The notes beneath the pieces were generated by a model, which saw nothing but the letters and a program-made list of their open reading frames with translations, ran no database searches and had not been told where the DNA came from. A DNA stretch of 64,000 nt from Rivularia sp. MS3 (GTDB lineage: Bacteria; Cyanobacteriota; Cyanobacteriia; Cyanobacteriales; Nostocaceae), in the NCBI GenBank assembly GCA_019192545.1, contig JAHCMI010000003.1, forward strand, positions 62,001 to 126,000, in the 5' to 3' direction. This document shows, piece after piece, positions 48,482 to 57,232 of this stretch. The position numbers and the translations under genes are program-made. Each line of letters opens with the position of its first letter. Positions within the stretch are counted from its first letter, which is position 1.

Positions 48482-49516
48482 ATGAGAATTGCTCAAATTT
48501 CTCCTTTATGGGAGCGCGTTCCTCCCTTCCGTTATGGCGGAATAGAACTGATTGTTAAACTTCTTACTGAAGAATTAGTTCGGCGCAATCATGAAGTAAC
48601 TTTGTTCGCTTCTGGAGACTCAATTATTTCTTCAAAGTTACACTCAGTTCACGATCGCGCCTTACGTCTTGACTCTTCGATTCAAGAGCCAGATATTTAT
48701 CATCAAATGATTCTTGCTGATGTATATCAAAAAGCATATGCCGATTTTGATATTATTCATTCACACATTGGTTATGCATCTCTGCCCTACAGCAGTTTCG
48801 TAAAAACGCCTACCGTGCATACGCTTCACGGAGCATTTTGTTCCGATACAATCAAAATACATCGGCGTTTTCGCGAACAGCCTTTAATTAGTATTTCAGA
48901 AGCGCAGCGAGAACCTTGTCTGGATTTGAATTATGTTCGTACTGTTTACAACGGTATTGATACATCTGTATATCCCTTCTACAGCACACCCGCACAACCT
49001 GCTTATTTAGCCTTTATAGGTAGAATTTCCCCCCAAAAAGGAGCAGTTGAAGCCATACAAATTGCTCGTGCTAATAATTTACCTTTGAAAATGGCTGGAA
49101 AAGTTGATTTAGTGGACGCTGATTACTATCGGGAACAAGTTGAACCACTGATTGATGGCGAACAAATCCAATATCTTGGAGAAATTTCCCACGAAGATAA
49201 AGTAAAGCTCTTAGGTGAAGCAATAGCAACTTTGTTCCCGATAGCGTGGAGAGAACCTTTTGGTTTAGTCATGATTGAGTCTATGGCTACTGGTACCCCT
49301 GTTATTGCAATGAATTTAGGTTCCGTACCAGAAGTTGTTGCAGATGGAAAAACGGGTTTTGTTTGCGACGATACAGACACAATGACTCAGATGGTGCCCA
49401 AAGCAACAAAATTAGACCGCCAAACTTGCCGCGAATACATCGTTAGTCGATTCAGCGTTGAATCTATGACTGATGAGTATGAAAGAGCTTATTCTATGGT
49501 TTTGAATTCTAAGTAA
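48482..49516 (+). CDS. GT4 glycosyltransferase
   Basis: The 344-aa GT-B enzyme has MRIAQISPLWERVPPFRYGG, HSHIG and HTLHGAF in the N-terminal lobe. The C-terminal lobe has PAYLAFIGRISPQKG, then the GT4 signature PFGLVMIESMATGTPVIAM with its acidic Glu. It uses a nucleotide sugar, with donor and acceptor unknown. It starts at an ATG and ends 100 bases before a terminator. Confidence 0.92.
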   Translation: MRIAQISPLWERVPPFRYGGIELIVKLLTEELVRRNHEVTLFASGDSIISSKLHSVHDRALRLDSSIQEPDIYHQMILADVYQKAYADFDIIHSHIGYASLPYSSFVKTPTVHTLHGAFCSDTIKIHRRFREQPLISISEAQREPCLDLNYVRTVYNGIDTSVYPFYSTPAQPAYLAFIGRISPQKGAVEAIQIARANNLPLKMAGKVDLVDADYYREQVEPLIDGEQIQYLGEISHEDKVKLLGEAIATLFPIAWREPFGLVMIESMATGTPVIAMNLGSVPEVVADGKTGFVCDDTDTMTQMVPKATKLDRQTCREYIVSRFSVESMTDEYERAYSMVLNSK

Positions 49517-50437
49517 TCGGCTTAACCTAGCTATTTTGGAGATTTTAGTTTTAATTTTGTCTACTTTGCGTCCGTGTCAATTTTGAGCATATTCAGTGTT
49601 ACATGATATTACTATTGTAGTCTGCCTAAAGGTAGACTTTTTTATTGTAAAATATCTAACTCACCTTCTGAGATTACTAAGTGTAAAGGACTTACTTAAT
49701 ATTTGAAAGTTTTTTCTAATTTTAGTAAATAGATTAATCAAAACATCAAAGTGTAAAAAGTTTTGAGGTTAATTGAGTAGTAAAGTTTTGTTGGTATATT
49801 TTATTTTTTATAACTTCCTTTTATTGTACTACCGGGCAAAGTATTAAATAAGCTGATAACTTAAGTAATATTAATTTGCATACTTTTAGTTAAATATTCC
49901 ATTACTTTGAAAATCAGTTATTAAGAATTTGAAATTAAGTTAACATTTTGTGGTATAAGTAAAAAAATGTATTGTTTTTTCTTTGTCCAAGATAAAAACA
50001 ATGTTTATACCTATGTTTATATTCGCTTTCCGTATATCTCAATAAATATAGATAAGAATTATATAATGTGTTTAAATAATTTACGGTAATAGTTAATAGA
50101 TAAAAATGATAAAAGCTGTTCCTGCGACTACAGGCGTAGGTAATAGTCGATATAGCGAGCGTATAAGACTCTTAGGCAAAAACTCTTAAAAAACTAGGTG
50201 CAAATAAATTACAAATTTTAGTTAGTTTTATTCAATAGAGGATTGCTATTTAGGATACTTTTTTAAAGATACATATTCATAAAGATTTAATATATTAGTC
50301 TTTTTGTGTCCCCTAACTTGTCTGAATGCGATTAATGCTTTTGCTTGATGGCTCAAATCAGTTTTGAACAGCGTCTTTTTTCCTGCTGACGCATTATTAA
50401 CGAAGAAAATATACACCTGTACACGGAATTTTTGCTA
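49517..50437. other. Intergenic region downstream of glycosyltransferase
   Basis: This is 921 bases, AT-rich, with the terminator at 49619-49643. I see no gene elsewhere in it. The right end carries the promoter of the glucosidase-like gene. Confidence 0.4.
49619..49643 (+). terminator. Intrinsic terminator after glycosyltransferase
   Basis: AGTCTGCC-TAAA-GGTAGACT forms an 8-bp stem with one G:T pair, followed by TTTTT. It lies about 100 bases past the stop codon. Confidence 0.8.
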
Positions 50438-52720
50438 ATGACACCGGATACCCTAATGACACCGGAAAAAATTACACTAGACGGAAAAACTTTTGTTCCT
50501 GCCGACCAAATTCCCATACCAGAGTGGCCTTGTGTTTTAAGTGAAAGGCCGCAAGCATCTTTAACTATAAAAGATGACGATTTGTTTTTGGTAACAGATA
50601 CTTTGGGTAATATTGCTGGTTGCTCGCTCAACGATATCAACCCTAGTATGGGTTTATTTTGCTGCGATACGCGATTTCTCAGCCGATTAGATTTCCAAAT
50701 TGAAGGGCGATCGCCAATTTTGCTGAGCAGTACTGCGGATAAAGGGTTCTCACTTTCGGTGTTATGCACGAATCCTAGAATTGAAGATCGGCTGCAAGCA
50801 GATACTGTCGGAATTCGTAGGGAATTAGTACTTAACGGTGCCTTATTTGAAGAGATAGAAATATCTAACTATAGTACGACTACCGTCAGTTTTGAAATCA
50901 GTATTAGTTACGATGCAGATTATGTCGATTTATTTGAAGTCCGTGGTTTTAGTCGGGATGAACGCGGTAGACTTCTGCGTTTAGTAGAGCCAAAATCGGA
51001 AGAAGCTCTCAATAGCGAGACAGCATTAGCAAGAAATGAAGATTCCGAAGCTAAAGAAGAAGCTCTAACCCTTGCTTATCAAGGTTTAGACAATACGATC
51101 ATGGAATCGCGCATCCATTTTCAGCATCGCCAACCGGATTTTTTTAAAGGTTATACAGCTGTTTGGCAGTTGGAGCTAGGCAGCCACGAAACCCAAAAGC
51201 TGGGTTATCGGATTAATATGTTTACCAATAATAAGCCTACTTCTACCGTTAGCGCTCCTGTAACTTTAGTTCAGGCAAGATCCGCCGAGATGATGGAGGA
51301 GCAAAATTGGGTACAAAAGATTACTCAAATTCGTTCGGATAAAGGAACTTTTAATCGAGTTATCGAGCGCGGGGAACAAGATATGTATTTGTTGCGCCAG
51401 TCTTTCGGTAAATCGATGACTGTTTCGGCTGGCGTACCTTGGTTTTCGACTTTGTTTGGCAGGGATTCGTTAATTACTGCTTACCAAACATTAATGCTAA
51501 ATCCAGAAATAGCTAAAGAGACTTTAACTCTACTTGCTCGCTATCAAGGCAAAGTCGAAGATGATTGGCGCGAAGAAGAGCCGGGAAAAATTCTTCATGA
51601 ATTGCGCTTTGGAGAATTAGCTCGTACTAAAGAAATTCCCCATACGCCTTACTACGGTACGGTTGATGCAACTCCTCTATGGTTAATGCTGTATGCCGAG
51701 TACTATGCTTGGACTCATGATGGTGAAACCTTAGAGCAACTTTGGCCAAATGCCTTAGCCGCAATGGATTGGATAGATCGTAACTTAGAAGAAACTGGCT
51801 ACCTCAGCTACATTCGTAAATCTAAGCGCGGTTTGCTTAACCAAGGTTGGAAGGATTCTGGTGACTGTATTGTAGATCGTAAAGGCGAATTAGCAAGCGG
51901 CCCGATTACCCTTTGTGAAGTACAAGGTTATGTTTATTCTGCTAAAATGCGCCTTGCAGAAATCGCTCGCATGAAAAAGCGACTCGATTTAGCAGATCGT
52001 TGGCATGAAGATGCTAAAAATTTAAAAACTCGTTTTAATAGAGATTTTTGGATTGAAGACCAAGATTTTTGTGCTTTGTCTTTGGATGGTGAAGGTAGGC
52101 AAGTAGACAGCATTACCTCTAACCCAGGCCACTGCTTGCAGTTAGGTATTTTTACTCCTGAAAATGCTTATAGCGTTGCCGAAAGATTGCGGGCACCAGA
52201 TATGTTTAATGGTTGGGGTATTCGTACTTTAAGCAGTTTGTCTCCAGCTTATAATCCGATGGGTTACCACGTGGGTTCGGTATGGCCTCACGATAATGCA
52301 ATTATCGCAATGGGATTGCGCTCTCTTGGTTTAGTCGATCAAGCTTTGGAAATTTTCCAAGGTTTATTTGATATGACTTCCATGCAGCCTTATCAACGCC
52401 CACCAGAATTATTCTGCGGTTACGAACGTAATGGTGATGAAGCTCCCGTAAGATATCCTGTTGCTTGTACTCCTCAAGCTTGGGCAACTGGTTCTATTTT
52501 CCAGCTGCTGCAAATGATGGTTAATTTAGTTCCCGACGCACCTAATAATTGCCTAAGAATTATCGATCCGGCACTACCAGAATCTATCAATAGTCTTTCT
52601 CTTCATAATTTACGAGTTGGCCCAACAATTCTTGATTTAGAATTTGAGCGTTCTGGCAGTACCACTGCTTGTCGCGTTGCCAAAAAACGCGGAAACCTCC
52701 GCGTTGTTATTGAAGCATAA
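50438..52720 (+). CDS. Amylo-alpha-1,6-glucosidase-like glycoside hydrolase
   Basis: The 760-aa protein has the N-terminal GDE-type domain (about 45-270: SLTIKDDDLFLVTDTLGN, then FCCDTRFLSRLDF) and a C-terminal (alpha/alpha)6 barrel with FSTLFGRDSLIT, FNGWGIRTLSS and VGSVWPHDNAI, typical of debranching-type enzymes. It is likely to cleave alpha-1,6 branches of glycogen or a related glucan. The start may be the ATG at 50438 or the one at 50456, because the tandem CTAATGACACCGGA gives two. Confidence 0.88.
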   Translation: MTPDTLMTPEKITLDGKTFVPADQIPIPEWPCVLSERPQASLTIKDDDLFLVTDTLGNIAGCSLNDINPSMGLFCCDTRFLSRLDFQIEGRSPILLSSTADKGFSLSVLCTNPRIEDRLQADTVGIRRELVLNGALFEEIEISNYSTTTVSFEISISYDADYVDLFEVRGFSRDERGRLLRLVEPKSEEALNSETALARNEDSEAKEEALTLAYQGLDNTIMESRIHFQHRQPDFFKGYTAVWQLELGSHETQKLGYRINMFTNNKPTSTVSAPVTLVQARSAEMMEEQNWVQKITQIRSDKGTFNRVIERGEQDMYLLRQSFGKSMTVSAGVPWFSTLFGRDSLITAYQTLMLNPEIAKETLTLLARYQGKVEDDWREEEPGKILHELRFGELARTKEIPHTPYYGTVDATPLWLMLYAEYYAWTHDGETLEQLWPNALAAMDWIDRNLEETGYLSYIRKSKRGLLNQGWKDSGDCIVDRKGELASGPITLCEVQGYVYSAKMRLAEIARMKKRLDLADRWHEDAKNLKTRFNRDFWIEDQDFCALSLDGEGRQVDSITSNPGHCLQLGIFTPENAYSVAERLRAPDMFNGWGIRTLSSLSPAYNPMGYHVGSVWPHDNAIIAMGLRSLGLVDQALEIFQGLFDMTSMQPYQRPPELFCGYERNGDEAPVRYPVACTPQAWATGSIFQLLQMMVNLVPDAPNNCLRIIDPALPESINSLSLHNLRVGPTILDLEFERSGSTTACRVAKKRGNLRVVIEA

Positions 52721-52762
52721 ATCTATGGCGAGGAATTGCTGAATTCAGCTATCAATTGGAAA

Positions 52763-52829
52763 TGTAGAGACGCTATTTCATATTCACGTGCTTGTTTGAT
52801 GCACGGTAATAACTCAAAGCGTCTCTACA
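52763..52829. repeat. Inverted repeat TGTAGAGACGCT/AGCGTCTCTACA
   Basis: Twelve-base perfect arms (52763-52774 and 52818-52829) are spaced by 43 bases just after the glucosidase stop. It is the same GTAGAGACG class of repeat as at 11805-11831. Confidence 0.7.
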
Positions 52830-52863
52830 CAGTTTCCGATTTACCACTAATAAATTACTACTT

Positions 52864-53208
52864 TTAAATTTCCTCTGAATCTGCTTTACTTCCAGGGGAT
52901 GATTCATAAAGAGCATCAAGCTGTTGGCGAGCATCCTCAACATTAATCGAACGCATTACCAATAAAGGTTCCTTAACAATATTGCCGGAATTATCTAATA
53001 ATTCAGGATGAGGTACCAAATTTCTTCTTGAAGACAGCGAATAATTGCCTTGATTTCCTCTAGCGCTGACTCGATCCAATCTCCCAAATCTAGCTGGGTA
53101 GTTTCCTTGTCTATCAAAGCTAAACATGATTAAATTTCGGATCAGATTCGCAACAGCAATAAAAGCAAGAATAGTAAAAGCGAGAATGTAAAGTAGTTGT
53201 AATAGCAT
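52864..53208 (-). CDS. DUF2973 membrane protein
   Basis: The 114-aa protein starts MLLQLLYILAFTILAF at an ATG with AAAGGA upstream. One transmembrane helix (about 2-28) is followed by an IRNLIMFSFD segment and a soluble tail. DUF2973 is a cyanobacterial family of unknown role. A further ATG 12 codons upstream is less likely. Confidence 0.85.
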   Translation of the reverse strand: MLLQLLYILAFTILAFIAVANLIRNLIMFSFDRQGNYPARFGRLDRVSARGNQGNYSLSSRRNLVPHPELLDNSGNIVKEPLLVMRSINVEDARQQLDALYESSPGSKADSEEI

Positions 53209-54049
53209 TTTCTTTTCCTTTAGGAGCAGCAAGTTTTTAAACATTCATTTCAATTATTCGGAGCAAGCATTTTTCGCCAATGGCTTAACTACATAGATTG
53301 CTCCCACCCATCAATACGCCCATAGTCAATCGAGCAAAGCAGACTATACAAAATCAAATTTTCTGTAGCATTAATTACATTCTCTCTCAAAGTTCGTTAA
53401 TTTTAAAGAACTTTAGAAAAAAAATCTATTATTTTATAATTTCCTTGCTGACCCAAAACATCTTATTTAGAGTGGAATCGCATTGTAACATTACAATATA
53501 ACAGCAACCGATATAAAATTCCCACCTGGTATAAAAGCAACTCTAAACAATATGTTGTCTGCTTTCACTTCATCCGCAGCAAACTAATTAGGTCAACAAA
53601 TAAGATCGCTGTTGCTTATCCGAAGACAACCGCGATTTTTTCTAACGAGATTTGTAAAGAACCTTTACCAATACTCGAAGTTTTTCAACAATCGCTGCAA
53701 GATTGTTTCAGATAACTTTGTCTCCAGCAAATTCGAGTCTCGCATAAATGAGAAGAAAAATCCGAATTTTATTACTAATATTAACGTTCTTTAATATTCT
53801 TAACATTTATAGGAGTATATTTTTCCAGTTAGAACCTTAAAAAAATCTGTAATTCTGATTACACTTTGATTATATATATTGACTTTGTAATTTGTACATA
53901 TCCAAAAGAGGGAATATGTAGATACAGTTTGTTAATAGAGAAGACTATGTAAATTGTATTGACGACATCTTAAGGAAGAGTTATGCAGTCTACCTCCAGG
54001 TCGTTAATATAGATGCAGTTCCATAATATATAGAGTAAACAGTTCGCTA
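53209..54049. other. Intergenic region upstream of thrS
   Basis: It holds 841 bases of AT-rich DNA and no gene I can support. Short open frames at 53298-53501 and 53612-53794 look like noise. The thrS promoter lies here. Confidence 0.4.
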
Positions 54050-55897
54050 ATGGTTAAACAGCCGATATCGCCTCCGGAATCTCATAATCAGTCGCAAGAA
54101 CCCGAAAAAATTAATTTACCGCGTACCAGCGAATCTGAGGATTTAAAAAAAATTCGCCATACGACTTCTCACATCATGGCAATGGCGGTACAAAAGCTGT
54201 TTCCCGAAGCGCAAGTCACCATTGGTCCGTGGATTGAAAACGGTTTTTACTACGATTTTGAAAATTCAGAACCTTTTACCGAGAAAGATTTAAAAGCCAT
54301 CTACAAGCAGATGGTGAAAATAATTAATCGTAAATTACCCGTTATCAGAGAAGAAGTTAGTCGCGAGGAAGCAGAGCGTAGAATCAAAGAAATTAACGAA
54401 CCTTATAAGTTAGAAATTCTAGAAGATATTAAAGAAGAACCAATTACTATTTACCATTTAGGAGATGAATGGTGGGATTTATGTGCTGGTCCTCATTTAG
54501 AAAATACTGGAGAATTAAAGCCCAAAGCGATTGAATTAGAAAGTGTTGCCGGTGCTTATTGGCGTGGAGATGAAAATAAGGCACAATTGCAGCGTATTTA
54601 TGGTACAGCTTGGGAAAATCCCGAGCAGCTAGCAGAGTACAAGCGACGTAAAGAAGAAGCAATGCGTCGCGACCATCGTAAATTGGGTAAAGAGCTAGGA
54701 TTATTTGTATTTTCCGATTTAGTTGGGCCTGGTTTACCGTTGTGGACTCCCAAAGGTACTTTATTAAGAACTTTATTAGAAGATTTTCTTAAACAAGAGC
54801 AGTTAAAGCGGGGTTATTTACCTGTAGTAACTCCTCATATTGCCAAAGTTGATTTATTTAAAACTTCAGGACATTGGCAGAAATACAAGGAAGATATGTT
54901 TCCCTTGATGGCGGAAAATTCTGAAGCTGCAAAATTAGAAAACGGTTTTGTGATGAAGCCGATGAACTGTCCGTTTCACATTCAAATATACGATAACGAA
55001 CTACGTTCCTATCGAGAATTACCAATACGTTTAGCAGAATTCGGTACAGTTTACCGCTACGAACAATCCGGTGAATTAGGTGGTTTAACCCGAGTTAGAG
55101 GTTTTACAGTCGATGATTCTCACCTATTTGTAACACCCGAACAACTAGACGAAGAATTTCTCAATGTTGTGGATTTGATTTTATCGGTTTTTAATAAATT
55201 ACAACTAAAGAATTTTAAAGCCAGATTGAGTTTCCGCGATCCAGAAAACAAAGAAAAATATATCGGTTCCGATGAAGCATGGCAAAAAGCTCAAGGTGCT
55301 ATTCGTAGTGCTGTTGATAAGTTAGGAATGGAGCATTTTGAAGGCATAGGTGAAGCTGCTTTCTACGGCCCTAAATTAGACTTTATCTTTCAAGATGCAC
55401 TAGAAAGAGAATGGCAGTTAGGAACAGTACAAGTTGACTATAATTTACCCGAACGCTTCAAACTAGAATACGTTGCCGAAGATGGTTCTCGTCAACGTCC
55501 AATCATGATTCATCGTGCGCCCTTCGGTTCTTTAGAAAGATTAATTGGTATTTTAATTGAAGAATATGCAGGTGATTTTCCTTTATGGTTAGCGCCAGTA
55601 CAAGCAAGATTATTACCAGTTACAGAAGCGCAATTAGATTTCGCTAAAGAAGTCGCAGCCAAAATGATTTCATTAGGTATTCGTGCGGAAGTTGATACTA
55701 GTGGCGACAGACTTGGTAAACTAATACGTAATGCCGAAAAACAGAAAATTCCCGTAATGGCTGTAGTCGGACAAAAAGAAGTAGAATCCAATTCTTTAAG
55801 TATTCGTACCCGTGCTTCCGGAGATTTAGGAACCATGTCCGTATCCGAAGTACTCGACAATATGAAGAATGCTATTACCAATTACAGCAACTTTTAG
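54050..55897 (+). CDS. thrS: Threonyl-tRNA synthetase
   Basis: The 615-aa enzyme charges tRNA-Thr. The editing N2 domain begins near residue 35 with HTTSH (His37, His41) and a later CAGPHL. Class-II catalytic motifs include MNCPFHIQIY, VDDSHLF and MIHRAPFGSLER, whose Cys and His residues bind zinc. The usual N-terminal TGS (N1) domain is absent, with only about 30 residues before N2. The start ATG is clear. Confidence 0.96.
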   Translation: MVKQPISPPESHNQSQEPEKINLPRTSESEDLKKIRHTTSHIMAMAVQKLFPEAQVTIGPWIENGFYYDFENSEPFTEKDLKAIYKQMVKIINRKLPVIREEVSREEAERRIKEINEPYKLEILEDIKEEPITIYHLGDEWWDLCAGPHLENTGELKPKAIELESVAGAYWRGDENKAQLQRIYGTAWENPEQLAEYKRRKEEAMRRDHRKLGKELGLFVFSDLVGPGLPLWTPKGTLLRTLLEDFLKQEQLKRGYLPVVTPHIAKVDLFKTSGHWQKYKEDMFPLMAENSEAAKLENGFVMKPMNCPFHIQIYDNELRSYRELPIRLAEFGTVYRYEQSGELGGLTRVRGFTVDDSHLFVTPEQLDEEFLNVVDLILSVFNKLQLKNFKARLSFRDPENKEKYIGSDEAWQKAQGAIRSAVDKLGMEHFEGIGEAAFYGPKLDFIFQDALEREWQLGTVQVDYNLPERFKLEYVAEDGSRQRPIMIHRAPFGSLERLIGILIEEYAGDFPLWLAPVQARLLPVTEAQLDFAKEVAAKMISLGIRAEVDTSGDRLGKLIRNAEKQKIPVMAVVGQKEVESNSLSIRTRASGDLGTMSVSEVLDNMKNAITNYSNF

Positions 55898-55967
55898 GAG
55901 ACAATAGAAGTGGGCACTAGCCCGCTTACTATTACCAAATTTATATAAATACCCAAAAAATAACCTT

Positions 55968-56156
55968 ATGAGTACTCCAAAAGAAAGCATCCAATCTATT
56001 TTGAAACAGTTACCGGATGATTGTTCAGTTGAAGATATTCAATATCATTTGTATGTCAGTGAAAAAGTGCGACGTAGCATAGAAGTAGCCGATACTAGAG
56101 GAACAAGGACACATAATGAGGCCAAAGAACGTTTAAGCAAATGGCTTATCAAGTAG
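55968..56156 (+). CDS. RelB/ParD-like antitoxin
   Basis: The 62-aa protein (MSTPKESIQSILKQLPDDCS) ends RLSKWLIK. It overlaps the next gene by 16 bases. Size, order and overlap fit a type II antitoxin. The DNA-binding part is not distinct. Confidence 0.7.
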   Translation: MSTPKESIQSILKQLPDDCSVEDIQYHLYVSEKVRRSIEVADTRGTRTHNEAKERLSKWLIK

Positions 56157-56440
56157 TATGGTCACCTAAAGCTTTAGATGATGTAGAAGCGATCGCCGTA
56201 TATATCTCTCGTGATTCAGCTTCCTATGCTGCTGCGGTAGTTAAAAAGATACTTGATGTAACTCGCAGTTTGGACCATTGTCCTACTTCTGGTGAAATCG
56301 TCCCCGAATTCGATGACGATAGTGTCAGACAACAGTTTGCCTACATGTATCGAATTATTTACCGCATCAAAGATGATAAAGTCACTATTGCCACAGTAAC
56401 TTACAAAAAGAAGCTACTAGAGGAATTTGGCGAAGGCTAA
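56141..56440 (+). CDS. ParE/RelE-family toxin
   Basis: The 99-aa protein begins MAYQVVWSPKALDDVEAIAVYI, then has RSLDHCPTSG and FAYMYRIIYRIKDDKVTI, typical of the RelE/ParE superfamily toxin. It pairs with the preceding antitoxin and ends at a strong terminator. ParE would target gyrase and RelE mRNA on the ribosome; these cannot be told apart here. Confidence 0.82.
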   Translation: MAYQVVWSPKALDDVEAIAVYISRDSASYAAAVVKKILDVTRSLDHCPTSGEIVPEFDDDSVRQQFAYMYRIIYRIKDDKVTIATVTYKKKLLEEFGEG

Positions 56441-56475
56441 TACATCAGTTCTAAAGCATTAAATTGATTAAAGTA

Positions 56476-56508
56476 AAAACTCGGCTTATTTCTACAGCCG
56501 AGTTTTTT
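56476..56508 (+). terminator. Intrinsic terminator after ParE toxin
   Basis: AAAACTCGGCT/AGCCGAGTTTT forms an 11-bp stem around a 9-base loop, followed by T residues. It ends the toxin-antitoxin operon. Confidence 0.88.
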
Positions 56509-56556
56509 CTATGAAAGGGATAGTGGTTAGTTGTTAGTTGCTAATTGTTAGTTTCT

Positions 56557-56628
56557 TGTAGGGTGTGTGACGCGGCTAATAAACTATCTACGAAGTAACA
56601 AATTATCAGGAGCGCGTCACGCACCATC
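56557..56628. repeat. GTGTGACGCG palindromic repeat, copy 1
   Basis: The unit begins TTGTAGGGTGTGTGACGCG and ends CGCGTCACGCACCATC, so the ends are inverse copies of each other. An inverted second copy lies at 59562-59634 on the far side of the CHAT gene. Confidence 0.75.
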
Positions 56629-57232
56629 CGATATTTAAATAAATAATTGTACGGTATGTAACGTTCTAACCATTTTCTAATGGTAGGTTGGGTTGAGGAA
56701 CGAAGCCCAACTATCTACTCCCGCGATAAATAAGATAAGCGCCTCACCACCATCCGACTATGTTCATACCCGCCAGGGGTTGCAAACCCCTGTCTAATAG
56801 CGAAAGTCCTATAAATAGGACTGAGTAAGTCTTTTAGTTAACTTGAGTAGACTTTGTTTTGTGCAAAGCCCCCCTTCTTAAGGGGGGTTGGGGGGATCTT
56901 AAAGTTGGGGAATGCCTACTTTTTGGTTGCGGTAGTGTAAGTTCTGTAATTCAATTAGTAATATTTTTTAACATTTATTTTTCCAAGGTATTTATACTTA
57001 AATAAATACATATCAAATGCGTAAAGCTTTAACAATTATTTCTACGTGAATTAAATCTTTTTTAAATAATATTCCTTTATCTCCTCTACATCTCTATCCT
57101 CTGCGCTCTCAGCGTCTCTGTGGTTTTATAGAATCAATAACTTTTCAGTTTTAGGAATTGCATAATTCGGAAAACCCTAGAAAGATATAAATATAGCAGT
57201 AGCAAAAATTACTTAAATTCAAATAATAAGAC

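Larger units (their letters stand above)
56441..57232. other. Repeat-rich intergenic region
   Basis: No gene is seen in 792 bases. It holds the toxin terminator (56476-56508), a palindromic repeat (56557-56628), a CCCCCCTT-CTT-AAGGGGGG hairpin (56869-56887) and heptamer filler. Confidence 0.5.
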
